Of a DNA stretch of 64,000 nucleotides, positions 1 to 9,150 are shown piece by piece. The notes under the pieces were generated by a model. The model saw nothing but the letters and a program-made list of their open reading frames with translations. It did not search any database and was not told the origin of the DNA. Location of the stretch: positions 1,728,273-1,792,272 of the forward strand of contig MNCI01016273.1 in NCBI GenBank assembly GCA_015680685.1. The letters are read 5' to 3'. The position numbers and the translations under genes are program-made. Within the stretch, counting starts at the first letter, position 1. Every line of letters starts with the position of its first letter. The stretch comes from Gnetum montanum. Taxonomy: Eukaryota; Streptophyta; Gnetopsida; Gnetales; Gnetaceae.

Positions 1-205
1 TCCAACTAATTCTATATTTTTAGTTTGCATGTTCATTGACCCCATTAAATGCAAAAATTTGGACCTTAATGTCATGTACCTGACATCGGGTCTAACTCGA
101 CATCATGTACATGAAATCAGATACTTAACATTGGGTCTCAAAAATAATATAAATATGACCCCCACAAAAATCCAAACTTCATTTCTCTCATTTTCTACTA
201 GGGGA
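1..205. other. Left flank of element A, possible remnant of a D-family LTR
   Basis: This AT-rich stretch has no convincing coding potential. It contains short words (ACATGAAATCAG, AACATTGGG) and a TATA-like ATATAAATATG near 143-153 that resemble the upstream part of the LTR at 24289-25172. It could therefore be the broken 5' LTR of the plus-strand D element into which A inserted. The resemblance is weak and was judged by eye. The last five bases, GGGGA, are the target duplication of element A. Confidence 0.3.
201..205. repeat. Left target-site duplication of element A (GGGGA)
   Basis: GGGGA lies directly outside the LTR start TGTAGCGTGTGAAAA and is repeated directly after the right LTR end GGTGTTTCA. 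Five bases is the usual duplication size for Ty3/gypsy integrases. Confidence 0.85.
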
Positions 206-1412
206 TGTAGCGTGTGAAAACATCAGTGGCTAGAACACTGGGAGGTTATTAGGTGCATACCCTAACCTCGAATCCACTAAAGGATCATGCTGAAAAGGAT
301 AGAAATGGGGCATCTTGAATGATCTAGTTGATCAGTTAAGGACTTACGTGGTGTTCAATAATCGTTTGTGAATAATGATTTTAGAGCATCACACATAGGA
401 TTTGGACTAAATAGGAATGCAACATGCATAACAATGAGAGAATATGACGAGCTATGAAAACTCTTGGAAGGAATTCAGAGAAGCTTCCAAGTGCTACGCT
501 ATCTATGCTACCTAGCATAACCAAGCATGGCATGAACACTTAGAAAATTTTGTAGTTTTGGCCTACTACACTGTCTACACTGCATAGCGTAGTAAAGCGT
601 AGCACTCATTTTTCATGAATTCTCTCAAAAAACTGAAGACATCATTTTGAGATTTAGCAAGGCAAGCCACTTCAGCAACTAGCAAGTACATCTTTCATGT
701 TGAGAGAGCCTGATATCTCCTAATTTTATTCTAGGCAACTTTTGGCATTGGCAGCTCTACCATGCTATGCTATGCTACATAGCGTAGCATAGCATAACAC
801 TTTATTTTGGACAAATTTTAATCCAACTCATCATGCTTTGCCATGGGACCTTGATCATGCTCTGAGGATGAAGTAAGACAGGAAGCCTTGGAGGTCAAAG
901 ACTTGCCAAATGAACCTTCTATGCCTGGTTCAACACTTAGGAAAATTTTAGCCCTGCATGGCCTACTATGTTGTCTATGCTGTGTAGTGTAGTGGAGCAT
1001 AACAGGTCCAAACATAGAAAATTTGCTGAACTATTTTGTCCATCCTGAATAGTTTTGACAACTCCTAGCTTGGCATTGGGGTGGACTGGCAACCAGGATG
1101 TGTGTCAAGCTGGGCAAGCTAGAGAGCATAGCAAACTTGATGGCCTAGAAGATAGAAATTTTTTTGGATTGTTTAGTCCATCCTTAGTGTCCCTTTTGCA
1201 CAAAATGACCTTGAAAATGGGTGCTACACTAGCTATTCTGAAGAGCGTAGTGGAGAAGCTTAGAAAAATCTTTGTAGATATTAGGACTTCTAGGGTGCCA
1301 TGCTATCTATGCGGCCCAACATGACACCACACTTAGAGAAATTTTGCCTAGGTCTCAATGCTCAAACAAATCTAACATTGAGTCACGAGAGCCCAAAATT
1401 GATGGTGTTTCA
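206..1412 (-). repeat. Element A 3' LTR, internally deleted
   Basis: The LTR runs from TGTAGCGTGTGAAAA to GGTGTTTCA. It aligns with the right LTR at both ends, but about 820 bp of the partner (roughly 19094-19913) is missing at position 452. An ATGA shared by both sides of the break suggests illegitimate recombination. The lost part includes the minus-strand TATA region, so this LTR has no recognisable promoter. It carries many self-complementary words such as CTATGCTACATAGCGTAG, including a near-perfect hairpin at 762-795. Confidence 0.82.
762..795. repeat. Short hairpin in element A 3' LTR
   Basis: Arms 762-777 and 780-795 are complementary over 16 positions with a single T-G wobble, around a two-base loop. 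It is built from the ATGCTA/TAGCAT word that recurs through the LTRs of A and B. Confidence 0.75.
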
Positions 1413-1478
1413 CTAGCCCTTCTTTGTCGATGTTTGGAGGTTTTTCCTAATAGATGTTAACAAAGAATACGAAACACC
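1404..1478. repeat. Hairpin across LTR edge and polypurine tract, element A
   Basis: The LTR end GGTGTTTC pairs with GAAACACC at 1471-1478. Inside, CTTTGTCGATGTTT (1422-1435) faces AGATGTTAACAAAG (1452-1465), a decayed arm with about one mismatch and four wobbles. Read on the minus strand, the purine-rich AAAGAAGGGC just before the LTR is the likely polypurine tract. The same arrangement occurs in B and C with cleaner stems. Confidence 0.65.
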
Positions 1479-2890
1479 ATGATAAACATGACACCAACAC
1501 CATTCATCAGTGCCTGGTTAGATAATGCTTCGCTATGCTTGAGAGTGCTAAGGGAGTGAAGTATGGCAAGGAGAAGGGGATAGGTTTGAGGAGATGGAGT
1601 CAGGGGATGATGGATAGAAAAGGAAAAATGTAGGATGCGATGCCATGAGAATCATTGTCATAGTGTGATCCCTCATTGGAGTGCTTGTGAGGGGATTAGC
1701 ATGCATGAGTATCTTTCCCTTTTGGATTTTGACCTCTCATCGAAGTGCTTAGAGATGGTCGATCCAAGGCTAAGATGGTTGCAAAGCGGAAACTATGCCC
1801 TTTGAATTGGGAAATTGTCTTATCTCATTCCTTTCTTCTTTTTTCTTTTTTTTTCTTACTCTTTTTTTTTCTTTTATTTGAAAATTTCCCACCCATATTC
1901 ACTTGAAGGCAACCGTGTCGTTGCTGTAGGACAAGTGTTTCCTCCCTAGGATGAGTTGTGTTACATCCATGTGGGGCTTTGACCTGCCTACAAAGGCTTC
2001 CCATGGGATGAGTTACATTGCGTCCATCATGGGCTCAACGGTTAAGCGTAGGAAAGGGTTCCATGTGAATTGGAGAAGCTTGTGAGGGGATGTTGGAAAT
2101 GGTGAGAGTAAGAAATAGAGGTTAGGTTAGTTGAAGGGATATTAGGGTATGCACTCTTAAGTAGCTAGGCTAATCGAAGTGGGTACTTTGGAACAATGCA
2201 GTGTGTTGCTCTTGTGGTGAAACACATTTCTGAATGATGCCATCTCAACTTTATCTTGTAAACACAATAGAGAGAAAACTAGAAAAAACAACCACCATGC
2301 AAAGTGAGGGCAAAATCCTATTTTCTTAGGACACTGCAAGGGCTGCAAGTGTTGTGTCTGGTGCATGCAATGTCCAAAGCAGGAAGGCCAATGTAAGTGT
2401 TGGTGGTGCAAGCTAAAAAAAATCTAGTAGCCACATTGGAAGTGAGGACCCAAGAGGCTAGGAGCAAAGGAAAGAGCTAGGAAATTCAGCCATAAGATGG
2501 ACAACCAAGTTGTTGAATGCTCTTCTAGACTCAAATGATGGTGAGGGCTAGAGGATGGAAACATTATGGCTGGGCCACAATAGTGCTGGAGCTCCAATAG
2601 AATGTGGTAACGGTGGGAGCTACAACCAAGATTATTGGTGATAGTGGTGGTAGCTCTGGAAGGTCAGTAAGATGTTAAATGACATCTTTGGAAGATCAGC
2701 AAGATGCTAGGGATGGAGATGTTGCAAATGTCCTAGAGGATTTTTCCTTGGTGGTACGAACTTCATTCTGGAACTACAACACCCCACCCCATATTGCCCA
2801 AGAGCCATGAGTACGAAACTGAAGATTGAAAGTATGCTTACTCACTTGTTCACAAGATCACATGTATTGAATTAGAGATATTTCCTTGCA
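1413..2890. other. 3' spacer of element A, no gene
   Basis: This stretch lies between the 3' LTR and the hairpin array after integrase. It is recognisably similar to 29234-30780 in B, for example in the recurring CGGAGTGCTTGTGAGG and CATGGGATGAGTTGC words, and so is an ancestral untranslated part of the element. It holds T-rich tracts near 1830-1880. No open frame looks real. Confidence 0.6.
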
Positions 2891-2899
2891 AACCTAGTT

Positions 2900-3300
2900 T
2901 TTGATCTTGGTAGACTACTACCTATGATAGCTTAAGTTCCCAGTAGACCATGATGTGCTAGTTTAAGATCCTAGCAGATCATTATGTTAGCTTAATGTCG
3001 TAGTGGATGGGGGATGGCCAGTTTAAGGTCATAGCAGATCATGCTGTGGGTGCTAGTTTCATGTCATGGCCAAAGGACACGCTATGCCAATTTAGTGTCA
3101 TGGTCGATGACCTGTGCCAGTTTAGCATCATGGAAAATGATCTATGCAAATTTTATGTCATAGTGGATAATTTGTGCTAGTTTTCTATCATAGTGGATGA
3201 TCTATGCCAATTTTACATCATAGCAAATGATCTATGCTAGTTTTATGTCATAGAAGAAGATTTGTGCCAATTTTACATCATAGTGGATGATCTATGCTTA
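2900..3300 (+). repeat. Hairpin-motif array 3' of element A integrase
   Basis: About ten imperfect copies, 30-45 bp apart, read AGTTTAAGNTC-loop-GAYC or TTTTAYGTCATAG-loop-GGATGA. Early copies keep the GTC/GAC stem and later ones have decayed to GTC/GAT. All copies face the same way on the plus strand, opposite to the retrotransposon genes. The array lies between the integrase stop and the 3' spacer, matching 30800-31060 in B and 51420-51790 in C. Confidence 0.7.
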
Positions 3301-3331
3301 CCTTGATTTATTAATGACATGATACCACATG

Positions 3332-4560
3332 TTAGGCATAGTACAGTTTTAGGTATAGGTTGTTGATAGGATTAGCAAACTCATTACTTTCTAAGTTAGC
3401 AAGCTTGAATGCCCCATTTTCATATGCTTTTGTGATTAGAAAAGGCCCTTCCCAGTTAGCTAAGAATTTGTTCATAGGTTTGTGAACGACCTTAAGGACT
3501 AGATCCCCTTTTTTGATTGAGTGTTGGTGCAAATTTCAATGATTTTTTTCCATTGTTTGTCTTGATACCACTCGATATAGTTAAGTGTTTGGATGCACTC
3601 CTTCTCTAGAGAGTCAAGATCAATGATTCTTGACTCATTGTTTTTAGCCTCATCCATAAAGTTTGAGAGGATCATTTAAAGTAATGGGACATGCAATTAA
3701 AGAGGTAACACTACAAATTCATATACTAGACTGTATGGTGTCTTACCTATGGTAGTTCTATACATTGTGTGATAGGCCCAAAGCAGATAGATAAGTTGCT
3801 CATGCCATCGTCGCTTGCTATTGCTGAGCATTTTCTTTAGGAGGTTGACAATGGCTTTATTAGTGGCATCTACTTGACTGTTTGTTTGAGGATAGTACAG
3901 TGACAAGAAAGAGTGTTTAATGCCAAGGTTTTCACAAAAGGTCCTAGTTTCTATGCTACTAAATTGGGGTCTATTGTTTGTAACGATAGTCAATGGAAGG
4001 TTGAATCGAGTCACTATATTATATAATGAATTTGAAAACCTATTGAGATGTGGTCTTCCTAAGGGGAATATCTTCTACCCACTTGGTGAAGTACTCAGTT
4101 TCAGTAATAATGAAACTATGCCTTGTGGAAGACTTGGGCGTTATGGGTCCTATGATGTCTTATTCCCAACATTGAGAAGGCCACATGACTTGCATGGTAT
4201 GCAACTTAGTAGGTGATATATGTATTAGGTTCCCATGATATTGACATATATCACATGTCCTGACCTTAGAGAGGAAATCATGCTCCATATAGGGGTAGTG
4301 GTAGCCTAGATGCCTAATTTTTGCTACCATAGGTCTGGGAGATATGTGGCCTCCACACAATCCCTCGTGGACTTGATCAATGATTCTTTGGACTTCTTTG
4401 CAACTTACGCAAGTTAGAAATATCTTATCATAAGATCTATAACATAAAGTACCATTACCTACAAGGACATATTACCGTCCTCATTTTCATACTGTGTCTT
4501 TTTAGGTAGATGTTAAGCCTTGTGGAGGCTCACCATGCTAGAGGTATGTTTTGACATTGT
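3332..4560 (-). pseudogene. Element A integrase (decayed)
   Basis: The enzyme would insert retrotransposon cDNA into the host chromosome. Pieces in order on the minus strand are a zinc-binding region with GGHISP...KIRHLGYHYPYMEHD and C-x2-C (about 4160-4420), a catalytic core with the second aspartate changed (VTNNRPQFSS, where C has TDNGPQFSS) and YPQTNSQVDATNKA around the catalytic Glu region (3697-4014), and a C-terminal GPF/Y segment (NWEGPFLITK) ending at 3332. At least three frame breaks separate the pieces, and the altered core aspartate alone would inactivate it. The C copy is the intact reference. Confidence 0.8.
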
Positions 4561-4599
4561 CATACCATTCTTGAGTGTGGGTAGCATTTACAAATGCGA

Positions 4600-5160
4600 T
4601 ATTTGGTGTGTGAATGATAGGGTTAGTGCATTCCACTATCGAAGCAGGTAAGGTAGCAAACATGTGTGGTGACACACTTAAAGCTAACGTGGCTAATGCA
4701 TCAGCTATAGTGTTTTCATTGTAGGGGATGTCTTGAACATCTAAGATTGCAAATTTTTTTAGTAAGTATTTTGCTAGATCATAGTAATGTTGTAAGTGTT
4801 GTGCTTTATAGGCGTAGACCTCTGTGACTTGGTTAATGACTAGTTGCGAATTACCTCAAATTGCTAAATTTTGGATTCCTGACTATCAAGCTGCTAAAAT
4901 GCCCTTAAGGAGACACTCATATTTTGCTACATTATTCATGCAAAAAAATATGAAGTGGTATGTAAAAGGTTGGATCTCCCCAGAGGAAAATGTGAGAACA
5001 GTAGCAGCATTGCCACCTTGTGTGTTTGAGGCACTATCAAAGTGTAGAATAGCTTTGAAGTTTGTAGGTACTGTGCTTATATTGTTAACATGATCATCTA
5101 GAAATTTGGGTTCTATGGTTACTTGGTCATCTGTGGGTGAAGCTGTAAGTTGCATGGCTA
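4600..5160 (-). pseudogene. Element A archaeal-type RNase H domain (decayed)
   Basis: The segment 4886-5155 reads as a second RNase H: an ILHFDSAS strand (DGA in C), then GGNAATVLTF and NVAKYECLLKGI, which matches the NN.TKYEGLL helix with the catalytic Glu. A second RNase H between the pol RNase H and integrase marks the Tat lineage. Downstream to about 4600 the frame is full of stops. DGA has become DSA, but the catalytic Asp itself is kept. Confidence 0.7.
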
Positions 5161-5232
5161 TTGCTTGACCCTTCGTAGATAACTATGCTACGTAGTGTAG
5201 GTCAAATTCTATGGTTATTTCTTTCCACTTGG

Positions 5233-6811
5233 CTATCCTACTACTTTCATATATATTGGTTGTAATGGCCCTGAGTATGTTATATTTGTAAATGATATTG
5301 ACTTGGCTATGAAAAAATAGTGTCTCCTTTTTTTAAGTGCAAATACAAAGGCAAGATAATTTCTTCCCACATAATTGTATTTGGCCTCATAAGCTATCAG
5401 TGCATGGCTTATATAGTAAATAGGAATCTTAGAGTCATCATCCCTTTCTTGATAGAGCAAAGCAGCAATGGATGTATCTAAAGTTGCAAGATAAATGTAA
5501 AAGGGCTTATCCCTTTGCAGAGGGTAAATGGTAGGAAGATGAACAAGCTTCTTTTTCAAGTTATCGAATGCTTCTTGGTATTGGTTTTTCCATTCAAAGT
5601 TAGCTCCTTTTATAAGTAAGTGTTGCATTGGGTGCAATTTATTTGTTAACCTCGTGATAAACCTTTGTATGAACTGTACCCTGCCTTGCAACCTATGCAA
5701 CTCCTTAAGGTTTGTGGGTGGTGCTAAGTTGATAATGGCCTTAACTTTGTCTGGGCCTACACGTATTTCTATTTTTGACATTATGAAGCCTAAAATGTGT
5801 CCAGTTTTGACACTGAAGACATATTTTCTAGGATTGAGATGAAGGTCATGCCTATAGCAATGTTGAAGGAGTAGGTTCAAGTCATTTGCATGATCAAGAG
5901 CTTTCTTTGATTTAACTACTATATCATCCACATAGTCATTTAGTCATTCGAAAAGGTAGTAACTAAAAATGTAAGTCATTGCCTGATAGTATGTTGCTCT
6001 AGCATTTTTTTAGATCGAAGAGCATCATTGTATAACAAAATGTTTCCCAAGGGGTCATGAAGGTTGTAGCAAGTTGATGTTCTAGGTTTATACAAATTTA
6101 ATTGTATCTCAAGAATCCATCCATGAAGGATAATAGGGCATGGGTGGCTGTAGTATTGACTAGTTGGTTGATACTAGGCAATGGAAAATCATCCTTGATG
6201 GTTGCTTTGTTCAAGTCCTGGAAGTCTATACAGATGTGTATGCCTCTAGTTTTCTTGGGGATGACCACGATGTTTGATACCCAATCTACATAATTGACTA
6301 CCCGGATGAACCTAGCTTGGTAAAGCTTGGTGACTTCATCGCGAATGGCTAATGCAATCTCTCGTTTAATTTTGCGAGCTTTTTGTTTGACTACCTTAAC
6401 ATGTGAATCGAAGATAATGTTGTGTTCTATTATGTGTGGATCTAACCCCATCATATCTTGATAAGACCATGCAAACACTTTGACATTATCATTGAGGATT
6501 TTAGCGATATTCTGCTGGACTTGTAGCTCTAGTAAAAAGCTAAGTTTCAATGTTATCGCCTTACCAATGCATGTGATCATGGAAATTTCTATAAGTGGAT
6601 CCTCAGTTACATCTCCAGCCTCTAGGTCTAAGGCTTGGACTAGATGTTCTAGCCAGTCTAGTGATGTTTCTAAGGATGCTGTGTTGGTGTTACAAGGAGG
6701 TGGCTTAAAGTCTATACACTCTATGTTCAAGCATCTCATGAATCTGCCATGGGGTCCAATCAATATTAAAGGTGAATGAAGATCATCATGTGCAACCATT
6801 CCTAAGTGATC
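5233..6811 (-). pseudogene. Element A reverse transcriptase and RNase H (decayed)
   Basis: This region would copy element RNA into DNA. The minus-strand RT start follows a splice-acceptor-like TTTTGTAG at 6812-6819; the exon opens DHLGMVAHDDLH. Recognisable parts are ARKIKREIALAIRDEVTKLYQARFIR, VVIPKKTRGI, DFPLPSI, SFMDGFLRYN and then, after a frame break at about 5931-6098, VDDIVVKSK, LHPMQHLL and the pol RNase H part DKPFYIYLATLDTSIAALL. The order and spacing are typical of Ty3/gypsy. The DD of the YxDD box is still readable. At least two frame breaks and several stops make it inactive. Confidence 0.85.
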
Positions 6812-6835
6812 CTACAAAATATCCAACAAACAAAA
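6812..6835 (-). promoter_or_regulatory. Minus-strand splice acceptor before RT, element A
   Basis: On the minus strand TTTGTTGGATATTTTGTAG precedes GATCACTTAGG. B has GGTTATTTTATAG before GATCATTTGGG and C has a pyrimidine-rich tract ending TTGGCAG before GAGCAAGC, all at the same point relative to RT. This fits the intron reported between gag-pro and RT in Ogre elements. Confidence 0.6.
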
Positions 6836-6904
6836 GATGTCAAGTGGCACCTACCTAACATAGCAACATAAAGTAAAACACATGTAAAGTAACAATGAAA
6901 TATC

Positions 6905-7256
6905 TCAAAATTGCTAGTTTTAGGTCTTAGCGGACCATAACTATGCATAGGATGTCAAATTGTATTTGAAATTTTCTAGTTTAAGGTCTTAGCAGACTGT
7001 AACTACATGTAGGATGTCAAACTATATTTCAAAATTGCCATTTTAAGGTCTTAGCAAACCGTAACTATGCATAGGATGTCAAACTGTATTTCAAAATTGC
7101 CAGTTTAAGGTCTTAGCAGATCGTAACTACATGTAGGATGTCAAATTGTATTTCAAAATTGCCAATTTAAGGTCTTAGTGGACTGTAACTACACATAAGA
7201 TGTCAAATTGTATTTCAAAATTGCTAGTTTAAGGTCTTAGCAGAACGTCATTGTGC
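6905..7256 (+). repeat. Hairpin-motif array between RT and the antisense promoter, element A
   Basis: Six head-to-tail units of about 60 bp, each with AGTTTAAGGTCTTAGCRGACCGTAACTA and then TGTCAAATTGTATTTC. The core GGTC-TTAGCG-GACC forms a 4-bp stem with a 6-base loop. Element B keeps one copy here (42548-42590) and C keeps one (55325-55345). Confidence 0.82.
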
Positions 7257-7384
7257 CTATAGTGTAAAGCCTTGAGCCAACATTAAAGACTTAAAGTGAG
7301 GGGTTGAATCAAATTTTTACATAGAAAAGAAAAAAAATTTCTCCTTGTTTTTTTTTTGCAAATTTGCGTGCTACACTATAAGGA

Positions 7385-7494
7385 ACATGGGATGTCTTGC
7401 ATCACATGCAGGACATGGGGCATCCCTCATTACGCGTAGGACATGGGATGTCTTAGGAAAGTAACATGTCATGTAACCCTGAAGGGTATAAATA
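7385..7494 (+). promoter_or_regulatory. Promoter of antisense gene, element A
   Basis: Three direct repeats of ACATGGGRYRTCY start at 7385, 7413 and 7441, exactly 28 bp apart. A TATA box, TATAAATA, follows at 7487-7494, 46 bp after the start of the last repeat. Element B has the same three repeats at the same 28-bp period and the same 46-bp spacing to TATAAATA. Conserved spacing between old copies supports a real promoter for the plus-strand gene. Confidence 0.7.
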
Positions 7495-8237
7495 AGGGTT
7501 TACCCATGGTAAACTTGTTATTTTCACCACTCAATTTAGAGTGTAGCCCAGTTCAGAGAGGAGAGCGTAGCACTTGTAGAGTGTAACCATTGACAAGCCA
7601 AGACTTCACAACAAGATAATGAGATGCAAAAGTGAGCGTAGACACTAGGGCCTTGCAAATGTGGATGAAGGGGAGTGCACCTTACGATGTCTCCCATGAG
7701 CATGCATTGAGGAACAATAGGAGGCACCATCTTCCTGGTAGGCTACTACATTGCCCTTGTTTGTCTCACATTCTTTTTAATGAAGGTGATCTACGATATG
7801 ACTACCATGCCCTAGTTGTGGCTGCCATGGCCACTATGCCGTGGTTGCTACCATGTTGGTCATAGTTGTTCCCACAACCACTACACTATGTCCATTGCCA
7901 CTGCCATCATGACTAGGACTAGGCTCGTTACACCATGGTCGCAGCTGTGCCATGGCTGCAGCCACCATTACTATGATTTGGAGAAATGCACCATTTTCTT
8001 TCCTTCCCTAGTTTTACAAAATGAGGGTTTGAAGCATCTTGTACAACATAACGTGTGAGAAAAGTGCCCCTCCTTTTTTTTCTTGCATGTGTGCGTGATG
8101 GATTTTCATGTTCCACGTGGTGGAATAGGGCAAGGGCTTCACAAGAATCCCATGTTTGCCCTCAGGTGGTGTTGTCACTGATAGCATAACCGATAGGCTA
8201 AAAATATTTACTTGCTTGCATCTTTATGATTTCTATG

Positions 8238-8425
8238 TGTGTGACATTTGCTACACTACATGAGATGTAGCCCCTACACTGTGCAGGGTGTAGCTTCTAT
8301 GCTACATGGTGCATAGCCACTACGTTATGCAGGGTGTAGCTACTATGCCACATAGGAAGTAGCCACTATGCCATGTAGGACGTAGCTGCTATGCTACGCA
8401 TAGGGTTCCATTGCTACACTACGTG
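8238..8425 (+). repeat. Short tandem repeat (about 23 bp unit) in first copy of the duplication
   Basis: Seven or so imperfect units of the type GTAGCCACTATGCCACATAGGA. Each unit contains CTATG and GTAG words that can pair with neighbours. The second copy of the duplication carries a matching run at 8990-9150. Confidence 0.7.
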
Positions 8426-8989
8426 GAATGCCATATTTGCTACGCTATATAAAAAGTCACAAGTATAGGCACCGTCTGCCTGGTAGGCTACTACATTGCC
8501 CTTGTTTGTGTCTCATTCTTTTTAATGGGGGTTATTTATGATATGACCATCATGCCCTGGTTGTGGCTATTGTTCCCACTATGCCGTGGTTACTTCCATG
8601 TTGGCCATAGTTGCTACCATAGCTACTGCATTATGTCCATTGCCACTGCCACTGCAACGATGACTAAGCTCATTACACCATGGTCATGGCCGCGCCATGG
8701 CTGCAGCCATCATTACTGTGATTGGGAGCAATGTGCTATTTTTTTCCCTTCCTTCATTTTATAGAATGAGGGTTTGAAGCATCTTGTATAGCATAACATG
8801 TGAGAAAAGTGCCTCTCCTTTTTTTTTTCATGTGTGCATGATGGATTTTCATGTTCCACGTGGTGGAATAGGGCAAGGGCTTTGCAAGTATCCCATGTTT
8901 GTCCTTAGGTGGTGTTGTCACTAATAGCGTAACTGATAGGCTAAAAATGTTTACCTGCTTGCATCGCTATGCTTTCTATGTGTGTGACA

Positions 8990-9150
8990 TTTGCTATGCT
9001 ACATGAGATGTAGCCACTATGATGTGCATGATGTAGCTGCTATGCTACATGGGGCGTAGCCCCTATGCTATGCAGGGTGTAGATACTATGCCACATAGGA
9101 AGTAGCCACGATGCTAGTTAGGACATAGCCGCTATGCTGCACATAGGGTT
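8990..9150 (+). repeat. Short tandem repeat (about 23 bp unit) in second copy of the duplication
   Basis: This is the counterpart of 8238-8425, with units such as GTAGCTGCTATGCTACATGGGGC. It lies in intron 1 of the antisense gene, where element C instead has the GCGTATACGCC repeat. Confidence 0.65.
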
